NCBI GenBank assembly: GCA_964534275.1
Contig: CAZHQG010000007.1
Location: 1-64,000, forward strand
Direction: 5' to 3'
DNA: 64,000 nucleotides
Source of the DNA: HRBIN30 sp964534275
Lineage (GTDB): Bacteria; Desulfobacterota; Binatia; HRBIN30
Under the pieces are notes generated by a model. That model was given only the letters and a program-made list of their open reading frames with translations. It ran no database searches and was not told the DNA's origin. A program made the position numbers and the translations under genes. Positions 25,224-34,426 of the stretch are shown in pieces (positions within the stretch are counted from its first letter, which is position 1; the number at the start of each line of letters is the position of its first letter).

Positions 25224-27122
25224 TCAGACGTCCAGGTCCTGCACTTGCCGCGCCCGCTCCATGATGAAGCGGAAGCGTGGTTCTACGTCGCGCCCCAAAA
25301 GGGTTTGAATGGTGCGGTCGGTTTTCTCTTCGTCGACGATTTCCACGCGCAACAGCACGCGCTTGCGGGGATCGAGCGTCGTTTCCTTCAAGGTGGTGGG
25401 GTTCATTTCACCAAGCCCTTTGAAGCGCTGGACGACAGCTGGCTTCCCGTTTGCCCGGGCGAGAATGGCGTCTTTTTCTTGGTCGCTATACGCCCAGTGA
25501 ACTTCTTTGCCGAGCTCGATTTTATAAAGCGGTGGCTGAGCGATGTACGCATGCCCTTGACGGATGAGCTCTGGAATTTGCCGGTACAAGAAGGTCAACA
25601 GCAGGGTACAGATGTGGTGGCCGTCGGAATCCGCATCCATGAGCAAGCACACCTTGTGATAACGAAGCTTGGAGAGATCGAAGTCCTTCCCGGCACCGCA
25701 ACCCAACGCGGAGATGATGTCGTTCAGCTCCTTGTTCGAAAACACTTTGCTTGCCGAGGCTTGCTCTGCGTTGAGCACCTTGCCGCGGAGCGGCAAAATG
25801 GCTTGAAACTCGCGGTCGCGCGCTTGCTTTGCGGAACCACCAGCGGAGTCTCCTTCGACGATGAACAACTCGCTCACTGTCGGGTCGGTCGAGCTGCAAT
25901 CCGCAAGTTTCCCGGGTAGGTTCAAGCGATGCGAAACGGAGGTTTTCCGCTGCACCTGCTCGGCTGCAGCTCGTGAAGCGAGACGTGCTTTCGCCGCCAG
26001 AAGCACGCGTTGTGCAATGGCGCGGGCTTGGGTGGGGTTTTGTAACAGGTAGTTTTCCAGCGAGGTTCGAACGAAGTTGTCGATCGACGCGGTGACCTCA
26101 GGATTGTTCAGTCGGTCCTTGGTTTGCCCCTGGAACTGGGGCTGCGGCAAGTACACGCTGAGAAGCGCAATCAGGCCCTCGCGCGTGTCCTCCGCGGCAA
26201 CGCTGATTCCTTTGGGCAGCAGGTTTTGGACGCTCAGATAGTTGCGCACGGCCTTCGCCAAGCCAGCCTTGAAGCCGTTCTCGTGCGTACCGCCGGACGG
26301 AGTGGGAATTCCGTTCACATAAGATTGCACGCGTTCGCTCGTGGCCGTGGTCCATCCCAGCGCGCACTCGATGATCAAGCCGTCGCGTCGCTCCAAGTAC
26401 AACGGCTCGCCAACAGTCTGGCCACCAGCCTGCTGTAGGAGTTTTTCCAGATACTCGGCGATTCCACGGTCGTGCCGGAAGATTTCGCGGGTGCCAGCCG
26501 CGCGGTGATCGAAGACCAGGGTCAGGCCGCGGTGGAGAAACGACCGTGCCTCTAAGCGCTCGCGAATCCAGTTCGGATCGAACCGAGGCTCGGGAAAAAT
26601 CTCGGGGTCCGGAGTAAACGTGATCGTTGTGCCCGTGCCACGAGCAGGACGAAGCCGCACGAGTTTGGATTTCGCTTTCCCCTTGGCGAATGTTTGTTCC
26701 CACTCGAAGCCATCGCGCCGCACACGCGCGACCAGTGAGGAGGACAGCGCGGTGACCACCGAGGCTCCGACTCCGTGCAAGCCGCCGGAGTGATAATAGT
26801 TCTGATTCTCGAACTTCCCCCCAGCGTGCAGCGTTGTCAGAATCAGTTCCAGCGCGGGGCGTTTGTACTTTGGATGCTCATCCACGGGAATCCCGCGACC
26901 GTTGTCCGTCACGGTTACGGTCGTCCCATCTTCGTGCAGCGTGACCTCGATCCGGTCGCAGTGTCCGTTGATGGCTTCGTCCACGGCGTTGTCGAGAATT
27001 TCCCACAGGAGGTGGTGGAGACCGGCACGGTCGACGCCACCGATGTACATCCCGGGACGTTTGCGGACCGGCTCGAGACCTTCCAGGACGGTAATATCCT
27101 TCGCGGTGTACTTGCGGCTCAT
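25224..27122 (-). CDS. parE: Type IIA topoisomerase subunit B (topoisomerase IV ParE-like)
   Basis: A 632-residue ATPase subunit of a type IIA DNA topoisomerase. The GHKL domain starts with GLEPVRKRPGMYIGG and has EILDNAVDEA and GGLHGVGASVVTALS. The TOPRIM domain has EGDSAGGSAKQARDREFQAI and LMDADSDGHHI for magnesium binding. The length matches ParE-type or short GyrB proteins. It starts with an ATG whose last three bases overlap the stop of the A subunit (ATGA). Topoisomerase IV decatenates daughter chromosomes, and gyrase introduces negative supercoils. The ParC partner lacks a clear GyrA box, so topoisomerase IV is favoured, but this cannot be settled without a second gyrase pair for comparison. 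Confidence 0.87.
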   Translation of the reverse strand: MSRKYTAKDITVLEGLEPVRKRPGMYIGGVDRAGLHHLLWEILDNAVDEAINGHCDRIEVTLHEDGTTVTVTDNGRGIPVDEHPKYKRPALELILTTLHAGGKFENQNYYHSGGLHGVGASVVTALSSSLVARVRRDGFEWEQTFAKGKAKSKLVRLRPARGTGTTITFTPDPEIFPEPRFDPNWIRERLEARSFLHRGLTLVFDHRAAGTREIFRHDRGIAEYLEKLLQQAGGQTVGEPLYLERRDGLIIECALGWTTATSERVQSYVNGIPTPSGGTHENGFKAGLAKAVRNYLSVQNLLPKGISVAAEDTREGLIALLSVYLPQPQFQGQTKDRLNNPEVTASIDNFVRTSLENYLLQNPTQARAIAQRVLLAAKARLASRAAAEQVQRKTSVSHRLNLPGKLADCSSTDPTVSELFIVEGDSAGGSAKQARDREFQAILPLRGKVLNAEQASASKVFSNKELNDIISALGCGAGKDFDLSKLRYHKVCLLMDADSDGHHICTLLLTFLYRQIPELIRQGHAYIAQPPLYKIELGKEVHWAYSDQEKDAILARANGKPAVVQRFKGLGEMNPTTLKETTLDPRKRVLLRVEIVDEEKTDRTIQTLLGRDVEPRFRFIMERARQVQDLDV

Positions 27123-29455
27123 GATTTCGTTCCACCGTTCTGCTCTTGCTTGGTCGCTGGCAAAGTCTCTTGCTGTAATGGTTCGGAGTGCGATGGCAGC
27201 TCCGCCGTACGGGCGATAAGAGTTGCGGGCTTGAAGCGCTTGAGCGTGGGGCGGCCTTTTTGGCCCCGGCGGCCCAGGTCGGCGACTTGCAAGCGACGCA
27301 CTTCGCCGGATTCCGCGATCGCAATGGGAGGCGCATCGGGTGGATGGCATACGGCCCCGACGACCCGATCACCGGGCGCCACCCGGATAGCCCACACGCC
27401 CCTCCCAGCTCCGGTCAGTTCGGGCAACTCGTGCGTTGGGAAACTCGACACGTACCCGCCGGCAGTGGCAATGGTAACGACTTCACCATTGCAAGGAGTT
27501 ACCACGGCAATTTCGTCGCCCTCTTTGGGGCGGGCATAACGGCGGCCGCTTTTGGTGGTTTCGTCTAATTCTGGTCGAATGCGGGCCCCCAAGCCCTGGG
27601 TGCTGACCATAAGCCACAGGGGCCATTGCCGTTGCTCACCCTCGGCAGCCGGAGGCACCAATGCGGCGGCTACGACACGCTCGCCGTCGCGGAAGTTGAG
27701 TAGAGTTTGAACCGGCTCACCGTACCCGGTCGTGGCCGGAACCTGCATCGCCTTGATCACGTAGAGCACGCCACGGTTGGAAAACAGCGCGACCAAGTCG
27801 CGGGTGTTGCCGCGCAAGACCCAATGAACGCGATCTCCCTCGCGCACGCGGGTAGAGTTCGGGTCTTTCAGCTCGCCGACCCGCTTGATCCAACCGTCGC
27901 GCGTAAGCACGACGACCATGTCTTCGTGCACCACGTAGGCGTTCTCGTCGTACACCAGATCGGCGCCGCTCCGGAGTTGTGTGCGCCGGGGGTCGCCGTA
28001 GCGCTGGGCAACCTCCTGAAGTTCCTCTTGCACGATTTTCCAGCGTGCTTTTGGCTGCGCCAGGAGACGTTCGATTTGGCGGGCGCGTTCAGCCTTTTCC
28101 CGTTGCTCCTCGCGGATGCGCTCGATTTCCAGTTGAGCAAGTTGATAGAGGCGCGTTTCCAGGATTGCGTTCGCTTGCTCTTCGTCGAGTGCGAAGGCGC
28201 GCATGAGGCCCTCACGCGCGTTTTCACGCGAGCGCGCATTGCGGATGATGCGCAGTGCACGGTCGATGTTGCCAAACAGCGCCAGGAATCCAGCGAGGAT
28301 GTGCAGGCGCGCTTGTAGTTGGCGCAGTTCGTGTTGCAACCGTCGAGTGACGACCTCGAAGCGAAAATCTAGGAAGTAGCGGCACAAGTCTTTAAGACTC
28401 AGTCGCTGAGGCTGGCCGATGCCTGGAGTCGCGGTCGGTACGAGAGCCGTGAAGTTTGCGTGGTATGTGATTTGTAGGCTCGTGTGTTTGAACAGGTACG
28501 CCATGACCGCCTCGGGTGTGGCGTCGCCTTTGAGTTCCACGACAATACGGACCTGGTCGGTCGACTCGTCCCGCACGTCTGTGGCGAGTGGCAACCTGCG
28601 GGTCGCGATGTGTTCGGCAATTTCTTCTACGATTTTCGCCTTGTTGGTCGTGTAGGGGATCGAGGTGATGACCACACGCCGGCGGCGCCCGGAGGTTTCC
28701 GTGGTAAACTGGCCGCGCACGCGGATGGGGCCTTGCCCCGTTTCGTAGATCTGTCGAAGCTCCGAGCGCGAGTTCAAGATTTCGCCGCCGGTAGGAAAAT
28801 CGGGTCCCTTGATCAAACGGCAGAGGTCCTTGGTGTCGAGTTCGGGGTCCTGGATGAGTGCGACAAGGGCATCGACGACTTCGCGCAAGTTGTGTGGGGG
28901 GATGTTGGTGGCCATCCCGACCGCAATTCCGGTACTCCCGTTCATGAGGAGCTGCGGTACCGCGGCTGGCAGCACGACGGGCTCGCGCAAGGTAGCGTCG
29001 TAGTTGTCGCGGAACTCGACCGTTTCCTCGCGCACGTCGCGCAGAAGTTCCTCGGCAATGGGCGTGAGCTTGGCTTCGGTGTAGCGCATCGCCGCTGGGC
29101 TATCGCCATCGAGGGAGCCAAAGTTGCCTTCCCCGTGTACGAGCGGGTACCGCATGGCAAATGGCTGCGCCATGCGCACCATCGCCTCGTACGCGGCAAG
29201 GTCGCCGTGAGGATGGTACTTCCCCAGCACTTCACCAACCACTGCGGCCGACTTCCGAGGCCGAGCTCCCGCTGTCAGGCGGAGGTTTTGGAACATCGCA
29301 TATAGGATGCGGCGTTGGACCGGCTTCAGCCCGTCTCGCACGTCCGGCAAAGCGCGCGAAGTGACCACGCTGAGCGCGTAAGCCAGATAGCGCTCTTCCA
29401 CAGCGCGACTGAGATCGATCACAGGACTCGTATTGTCAGGCTCTACCCGCTTCAC
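27119..29455 (-). CDS. parC: Type IIA topoisomerase subunit A (ParC-like) with Leu at the quinolone-determining position
   Basis: A 778-residue DNA breakage-reunion subunit. The catalytic Tyr125 sits in AAMRYTEAKL. The N-terminal RALPDVRDGLKPVQRRILYAM and the repeats of the C-terminal beta-propeller are clear. The quinolone-determining region reads HPHGDLAAYEAMVR: the position of E. coli ParC Ser80 (GyrA Ser83) is Leu86, and that of ParC Glu84 is Glu90. The canonical GyrA box is absent at the start of the propeller; only a distant variant, GRRGQKGRP, occurs near the C-terminus. The gene precedes and overlaps parE, so the A subunit is translated first. Confidence 0.87.
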   Translation of the reverse strand: MKRVEPDNTSPVIDLSRAVEERYLAYALSVVTSRALPDVRDGLKPVQRRILYAMFQNLRLTAGARPRKSAAVVGEVLGKYHPHGDLAAYEAMVRMAQPFAMRYPLVHGEGNFGSLDGDSPAAMRYTEAKLTPIAEELLRDVREETVEFRDNYDATLREPVVLPAAVPQLLMNGSTGIAVGMATNIPPHNLREVVDALVALIQDPELDTKDLCRLIKGPDFPTGGEILNSRSELRQIYETGQGPIRVRGQFTTETSGRRRRVVITSIPYTTNKAKIVEEIAEHIATRRLPLATDVRDESTDQVRIVVELKGDATPEAVMAYLFKHTSLQITYHANFTALVPTATPGIGQPQRLSLKDLCRYFLDFRFEVVTRRLQHELRQLQARLHILAGFLALFGNIDRALRIIRNARSRENAREGLMRAFALDEEQANAILETRLYQLAQLEIERIREEQREKAERARQIERLLAQPKARWKIVQEELQEVAQRYGDPRRTQLRSGADLVYDENAYVVHEDMVVVLTRDGWIKRVGELKDPNSTRVREGDRVHWVLRGNTRDLVALFSNRGVLYVIKAMQVPATTGYGEPVQTLLNFRDGERVVAAALVPPAAEGEQRQWPLWLMVSTQGLGARIRPELDETTKSGRRYARPKEGDEIAVVTPCNGEVVTIATAGGYVSSFPTHELPELTGAGRGVWAIRVAPGDRVVGAVCHPPDAPPIAIAESGEVRRLQVADLGRRGQKGRPTLKRFKPATLIARTAELPSHSEPLQQETLPATKQEQNGGTKS

Positions 29456-29584
29456 AGCCCCTCCTGTAGGCCAGGACCCTGCTCACTAGCCGACCGCATC
29501 ATCTCCGCCACAAGCGAGTACCGCGATGCACTATAAGGAAACGATGCCCTGAGAAAAAGGGCCCGTTCGTTCGCATGGTAGGCT

Positions 29585-29612
29585 GGCCCGCCTTGTACAA
29601 AGGGCACGGGCC
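29585..29612 (-). terminator. Hairpin downstream of bcp
   Basis: GGCCCG (29585-29590) and CGGGCC (29607-29612) pair around an inner CCTT/AAGG stem. On the minus strand this sits just beyond the bcp stop. A run of T (29556-29560 read on the minus strand) occurs about 25 nt further on, not directly after the stem. It is a possible terminator. Confidence 0.35.
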
Positions 29613-29623
29613 GCGCTGGTCGG

Positions 29624-30094
29624 TCAACTCTTTTGTTCGCCTTGGAGTCGGCGGAGGGTTTCCAAGGCGCGGTCAATGTGTACGTCGATGCCGAACTCGC
29701 TGTGGATGACTTCCTGGATCGTCCCGTCCTTGTCGATTACGAAGGTAACTCGCTTGGTCGGTAGCCAGCCTCCGAGACGCGCAACCCCGTATTTCTTCGC
29801 GATGTGCCCGTCGGCATCGCTGACCAATGGAAATGTGAGGCGGTACTTCTTGGCGAACTCTTCGTGTCGCTCCACAGGGTCGAGGCTGACTCCGATGATT
29901 TCCCCATCGAGTCGGGCGACCTCCGCTCGATGGTCTCGAAACGAACACGCTTCCTTGGTGCAGCCCGGAGTAAAATCTCGCGGGAAGAAGTACAACACAA
30001 CGTGCCTGCGGCCGCGGTAGTCGCGCAGGCGCAGATACTTACCTCCGACGCTCGGAGCTTCGAAGTCTGGGGCGGTATCGCCAACTTTCAGCAT
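29624..30094 (-). CDS. bcp: Thioredoxin-dependent peroxiredoxin (Bcp/PrxQ type)
   Basis: A 156-residue peroxiredoxin that reduces hydrogen and organic peroxides, using thioredoxin for recycling. The motif FTPGCTKEACSFRD gives the peroxidatic Cys45 and the resolving Cys50, five residues apart as in atypical two-Cys Bcp/PrxQ proteins. YFFPRDFTPG and KKYGVARLGGWLPTKRVTFVID are also typical. The start is set at the ATG before LKVGDTAPDF; the frame is open 11 codons earlier but that sequence is not family-like. It is upstream of parC on the same strand, with a 168-bp gap. Confidence 0.9.
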   Translation of the reverse strand: MLKVGDTAPDFEAPSVGGKYLRLRDYRGRRHVVLYFFPRDFTPGCTKEACSFRDHRAEVARLDGEIIGVSLDPVERHEEFAKKYRLTFPLVSDADGHIAKKYGVARLGGWLPTKRVTFVIDKDGTIQEVIHSEFGIDVHIDRALETLRRLQGEQKS

Positions 30095-30186
30095 CGGCCA
30101 CCGGCTATGACACAAGGCCGGTGCCAAATCCAGACCGTCACCTTTCTTGTTGACACCAGCGTGGACTCCGCGACAATGGTCACGAA

Positions 30187-32082
30187 ATGAGGGTTTTGCG
30201 CGCCATTGTGTTTGGTGGGTGTCTAGCCGCTGTGGCTGCCGTGGTCACGGCGGAGGTGGTGCAAGTGACGGACACCCCGGCTGGCCGGTCGGTGGGCGCA
30301 GCTTCGGTCGATGCCTCGGGGCGATGGATCGTGTTTTCGTCGACCGCGAACGTGGCCGGTTTGAATCCCACGCCGATCGGCAATGTGTTTGTGTACGACG
30401 TCCAAGAAGGCACGTTCACCCGCATAACGACGCAAGGTGGCAACGACCCGGTGATTTCCGGTGACGGGAGGTACGTGGCGTTTTCTTCTGACGCGGACTA
30501 CAGCGGCCGGAACGAAGACGGGAGCGAGGAGATTTTTCGTTACGACCGGCTGCGGAAGCGATTTTATCAGGTCACGCGCGACCGGCTGGGGGACGGCTCC
30601 AGCGTGTTGCCTGCCATCGACTTCAAGGGCAAACGCATTGCCTTTGAAACAACCAGTAACTTACGTGGCCGAAACGTAGACCTCAGCAACGAGGTCTACC
30701 TGTTTAACCGCTCAGGCAACATGCCGCTGAGCCGAGACCCGGAAGGCGAGGGCGAGAGCTACACGCCTGCGGTCGCCGGCGATGGGTCGCTGGTAGCGTT
30801 CGTGAGCACCAGTAATTTGACCGGACGGAACGAGGATTTCAGCCAGGAGCTGATGATCTACGACGTGAAAGAGCGCGCGCTCTTTCAGGCAACCAACGAT
30901 CCGGAAGGATTTGGAGAAAGCAGTGCACCCGCTGTGAGCGGGAACGGGAAGTTTGTCGTATTTGTTTCGTCGAGCAATCTTGGCGGCGGGCTCAACCCCG
31001 ACAACGTATCGGCTGTGTGGATTCGCCGGAAAAGCGGCTACTCGATGCTCGTCACTGCCAATTCTTCCGGGCCGTTCGATGCGGAGCAGCCGACCATCGA
31101 TTGGGATGGGGAGTGGATTGGGTTCGTTGCGCGAGAAGATTTGGTCGGGAGAAATCCTGACCGTTCGCCGGAGATTTTTCTTTATAACCGGCAGCGGAAG
31201 ACGTTCACTCAAGTAACCTCCAACCCGCCCGGTTGCAGGATCTTGGGGCCGAAGTTGACTGCGACCGGAGGGCGCGTGGTGTTCCGGTCGAATTGTGATC
31301 CCCTGGGAACCAACCCCGATCGCGGCGACGAAGTGTTTTGGGCAACGAACCCGGCAAAGCACTTGGTAGTGGAGGCTGAAGGAAGCGTCGAGCTGGTCGT
31401 GACCGACCCTGCAGGACGACTGATCAACCGCCTGAGCAGCACGATTCCGTTGGCTCGCTACGAGACGGGAGATTTCAATGCCAACGGCACGAGCGATGTT
31501 CGCGTTACGATTCCTGAGGCCGTCGACGGGCGATATAGAATCCAGATCTTGGCAGGAACCGGAGCCGATCCGAGTAGCCCCGTGTTCGTGCAGGCGACGC
31601 TCTCGGGCGTGACGTTGCGGCTCGCGGAGGGAACCGTGGCGTCGTTGGCCGGTAGCTATGCGAGCGTGATCAACCAGAGCTTTACCCGCCGCAGCTCTGT
31701 GTTGAATCCTGTGGCTGGCACGGGGAGCAAGGCCACACTGAGTGCACGCATGCCATATCCTCTTGCCGCGGAAGGTCCCATCGAGATTCGGTGGTCGGAC
31801 GGTCGCAACGAACAAGTGTTTCCGTGTGGGCAACTGGAAACCTTAGATAGCCGCGGGCGCTTTATTGGCACGGTGGACGGTTTTTCTGTTACCTTACGGC
31901 TGATCTCGCGTGTGGATGGCAGCTCATCCTTGCGCTTCTCGGCAAAAGGCGGCGACCTCACCGAGTTTGCCGGAACCGAGAACCTCGGCATGACCGTGGC
32001 CGTGCTCTTGGGTGCTGACGCGCATTTTTACAACTGGCGCTTTGTGCGAAGTGCGGAAACCGGGAAACTGACACTGCGCTAA
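30187..32082 (+). CDS. Secreted TolB-like beta-propeller protein (PD40 repeats)
   Basis: A 631-residue exported protein. Signal peptide about residues 1-22 (MRVLRAIVFGGCLAAVAAVV). Residues 35-390 hold about six propeller blades of the PD40/WD40-like type, each with the pattern SGDGRYVAFSS, N(L) and GRNEDG-like loops, then an Ile/Leu-Tyr-Asp strand (examples near residues 90, 145, 195, 250, 300). Such propellers occur in TolB and in surface proteins of environmental bacteria. The C-terminal 240 residues are beta-rich and unassigned. The ribosome site is weak, but the ATG is followed immediately by the signal sequence. It is divergent from bcp and alone on its strand until the hydrolase 220 bp on. 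Confidence 0.75.
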   Translation: MRVLRAIVFGGCLAAVAAVVTAEVVQVTDTPAGRSVGAASVDASGRWIVFSSTANVAGLNPTPIGNVFVYDVQEGTFTRITTQGGNDPVISGDGRYVAFSSDADYSGRNEDGSEEIFRYDRLRKRFYQVTRDRLGDGSSVLPAIDFKGKRIAFETTSNLRGRNVDLSNEVYLFNRSGNMPLSRDPEGEGESYTPAVAGDGSLVAFVSTSNLTGRNEDFSQELMIYDVKERALFQATNDPEGFGESSAPAVSGNGKFVVFVSSSNLGGGLNPDNVSAVWIRRKSGYSMLVTANSSGPFDAEQPTIDWDGEWIGFVAREDLVGRNPDRSPEIFLYNRQRKTFTQVTSNPPGCRILGPKLTATGGRVVFRSNCDPLGTNPDRGDEVFWATNPAKHLVVEAEGSVELVVTDPAGRLINRLSSTIPLARYETGDFNANGTSDVRVTIPEAVDGRYRIQILAGTGADPSSPVFVQATLSGVTLRLAEGTVASLAGSYASVINQSFTRRSSVLNPVAGTGSKATLSARMPYPLAAEGPIEIRWSDGRNEQVFPCGQLETLDSRGRFIGTVDGFSVTLRLISRVDGSSSLRFSAKGGDLTEFAGTENLGMTVAVLLGADAHFYNWRFVRSAETGKLTLR

Positions 32083-32302
32083 GTGCGGCGCCGTTCGAAA
32101 ACGGGGAACGCTGGTTCTAGACACGGCAAACGGGGTACGGGCGTTTGGCTCGGTGTAGGAACCGCACGGGCTCGTCGTTCTAGATGCGTGTGGTGAACTT
32201 GTGCAGGAACGGGGGCTGTACGTTTTCCCAGGTTTCTACTGGTTACCTCGGTGCCGTGGGAGCGTATTGCCCCATCCAGGAAAGTGTGAAACGAGGCTCG
32301 CC

Positions 32303-33280
32303 ATGACGGAAATTACCCACAAGCTTATCGAGGCAAACGGTATCCGCATACACGTTGCCGAAGCAGGAGAAGGGTTTCCTGTTCTTCTATGCCACGGCTT
32401 CCCCGAAATTTGGTACTCCTGGCGGCACCAAATGCGCGCACTTGCTGCGGCTGGATACCGCGCGTTGGCACCGGACCAGCGGGGGTACGGCGAGACGTCG
32501 GCCCCGGACGCGATCGAAAAGTACTCGATTCACCACCTGGTAGGCGATCTCACAAGCTTGCTCGACGCCTTGGGACTCGAGCGAGCGGTGGTTGTTGGAC
32601 ACGACTGGGGCGGGATCGTGGCGTGGCAAATGGCGTTGCTTGCTCCTCACCGCGTTGCCGCAGTGGTCGGCGTCAACACCCCGTTTTTCCCTCGGCCACC
32701 AGCTCCGCCCTTGGTCATTATGAGGCACATGGCCCAGGGCCGTTTCCACTACATGATTTACTTTCAAGAGCCGGGCGTCGCCGACGCGGAGCTCGGACGA
32801 GACGTGCGCCGGAGCTTGCGCGCGTTTTACCAAGTCACGCGACGGGAGAGCGCAGAGCGGGCGCGAGAGAACCCGCCAGGCGTTTTTGGTCCGAACGAGG
32901 GCGGCCTTTTGGATCGCCTCGGTGACGCGCCTCTGCCACCGTACATGACTCCGGAAGATTTCGAAGTGTTTGCGCGCGCATTCGAGAAAACGGGATTTAC
33001 GGGCGGCCTCAACTGGTACCGGAACATGGATCGCAACTGGGAGACAACGGCGTACCTGAACGGGGCGAAGGTCCAGCACCCTGCTTTGATGATTACGGCC
33101 GAGTGGGATCCGGTGCTCCGTCCGGAGATGGCAGAAGGAATGGAGCAATGGGTTCCGAACCTCCGGCGTACCGTCCTGATCCGGGAGTGCGGGCACTGGA
33201 CGCAACAAGAAAAGCCTACGGAGGTGAACGCCGCGTTGCTGGAGTTCTTGCGGGAACTCGAGTTGCCGCGGGCGCGTTAG
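32303..33280 (+). CDS. Alpha/beta hydrolase, epoxide hydrolase-like
   Basis: A 325-residue soluble hydrolase. The oxyanion motif HGFPEIWYSWRHQ, the nucleophile elbow GHDWGG with Asp101, and the C-terminal His298 in CGHWTQ match epoxide hydrolases and related haloalkane dehalogenases, which use an Asp nucleophile. The acid (Asp) probably lies in TAEWDPVLRPEM. The cap domain has Tyr residues where epoxide hydrolases hold the ring-opening pair, which favours epoxide over haloalkane. The start at 32303 follows GAGGCTCGCC; the frame extends 34 codons upstream without a site. The natural substrate is unknown. Confidence 0.85.
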   Translation: MTEITHKLIEANGIRIHVAEAGEGFPVLLCHGFPEIWYSWRHQMRALAAAGYRALAPDQRGYGETSAPDAIEKYSIHHLVGDLTSLLDALGLERAVVVGHDWGGIVAWQMALLAPHRVAAVVGVNTPFFPRPPAPPLVIMRHMAQGRFHYMIYFQEPGVADAELGRDVRRSLRAFYQVTRRESAERARENPPGVFGPNEGGLLDRLGDAPLPPYMTPEDFEVFARAFEKTGFTGGLNWYRNMDRNWETTAYLNGAKVQHPALMITAEWDPVLRPEMAEGMEQWVPNLRRTVLIRECGHWTQQEKPTEVNAALLEFLRELELPRAR

Positions 33281-33297
33281 CGGAGCCCTCGGGGTAG

Positions 33298-33603
33298 TCA
33301 ATACGCCACGCGTGCTTCGAGCCGGCCGTCTTCGCCGCGAACGACGATCAGTCGCGACATACAAGGCATGCAGTAAACGCGGTCACCGGGTCGAAGTTCA
33401 CGCGTCGACCGAATGACCACCTTGCACACCGGACAAATCACCTCGTTCGGGGCAAGCTGGTCCCCCGGGCCGCGCCAACGCCGATAGAACTTGCGGAACC
33501 GAGGCGGTACTTCGTCGAACCCGGTATCTTCCAGCTCGAAGCGTTGCCGCGGCCGACTTTCGGCTTCTGTTGTAACGGTTTCTTGCTCCAGCGGATCTGT
33601 CAT
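33298..33603 (-). CDS. Small zinc-ribbon protein in the diiron operon
   Basis: A 101-residue protein of unknown function. An acidic and basic N-terminal half (residues 1-50) precedes a four-Cys zinc ribbon: C57-P-V-C60 and C78-M-P-C81 with a Thr/Arg-rich loop between. Its ATG overlaps the stop of the second diiron protein (ATGA), so it is the third gene of that operon. A role as a small adapter, or in electron or metal transfer to the diiron proteins, is inference. The next gene on the other strand ends 17 bp away. Confidence 0.72.
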   Translation of the reverse strand: MTDPLEQETVTTEAESRPRQRFELEDTGFDEVPPRFRKFYRRWRGPGDQLAPNEVICPVCKVVIRSTRELRPGDRVYCMPCMSRLIVVRGEDGRLEARVAY

Positions 33604-34418
33604 GCCCCTAACCCCAAGCGGGCGGCCGCCTCTAGGTACGCACGACCGAGTTTTTCGCGCTCTCCGGCGTCCGCTCCAAGTTCGAGCAAAGTTTCCTCCA
33701 GGGTGTCGAGAACCAAGTGGTCCAATTCGCGCTTTACTTGCCCGAGGCGAGCGCGAATGTGAGGGGCTGTTTGCAAGCGGCGGCCGAGCTCGTTTTCGCC
33801 AAAGCCGATGTGTCGGCGCTCGTCTTTCACCACCCCTAAAAGCAGGTCGCGAGTGAGCGGGTCAGCTTCGCGCGCGTGGCTTTGAAACACGGTGAACTCC
33901 AACGATTCCAGGATGACGTTTTGCGCGAAGATTGCTGCCTCCCAATCTTTGCCTGAAACGAGCTCTAACAACCTACGCTTGAAGAGCAGCAGACTGCGGC
34001 TTGCTCGGCGCTCCACCTCGCCCTCGGGGTCGGCAACGCCGAGCAAGCGTAAGCGGTGTAAGAACACTTCCAGATGGCGCCCCTCGTCGACCACTTGGGT
34101 GGACAGGAAAATCTTGGCTTGGCGATTGGGAGCGATTCCGATGAGGCCGCTTGCGCCCTCCAGGGCCGCAGTTTCGCCGACGCAGTAGTTGCAGAGCACG
34201 GTAATCAGTCGATCGCGGTCGAGGTCGGGAAGCTCCGGTGCCTGAATCTTCGGGTCTGCGCCGTACACCTTGTCTCCGAGGTAGCCCTGTACCGCATGGA
34301 ACCAGAATTCGAACGAATGGACTTGCTCGTAGAACTCTTCCGGTGGGAGGTCGTGCACCTCGAAGGGTTCAGGCGGCGTCGTGCCACGATCAGGAGACAC
34401 CGGAGTGTGAGTCTTCAT
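33600..34418 (-). CDS. R2-like diiron (ferritin-like) protein, second of tandem pair
   Basis: A 272-residue four-helix-bundle protein of the ferritin-like/ribonucleotide reductase R2-like superfamily. Likely metal ligands are E82 (VGETAALEG), E112 and H115 (DEGRHLE), E171 (ILESLEF), and E200 and H203 (KDERRHIGFG): two Glu, two ExxH and one bridging Glu, a complete carboxylate diiron set. It is a paralogue of the preceding gene (34427-35311), sharing the ExxRH spacing and the GFGEN motif. Such proteins oxidise or desaturate small substrates or act as R2-like oxidases. The start at 34418 sits 8 nt after the preceding stop; a longer open frame upstream has no ribosome site. Confidence 0.78.
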   Translation of the reverse strand: MKTHTPVSPDRGTTPPEPFEVHDLPPEEFYEQVHSFEFWFHAVQGYLGDKVYGADPKIQAPELPDLDRDRLITVLCNYCVGETAALEGASGLIGIAPNRQAKIFLSTQVVDEGRHLEVFLHRLRLLGVADPEGEVERRASRSLLLFKRRLLELVSGKDWEAAIFAQNVILESLEFTVFQSHAREADPLTRDLLLGVVKDERRHIGFGENELGRRLQTAPHIRARLGQVKRELDHLVLDTLEETLLELGADAGEREKLGRAYLEAAARLGLGA

Positions 34419-34426
34419 GGTGTCGC

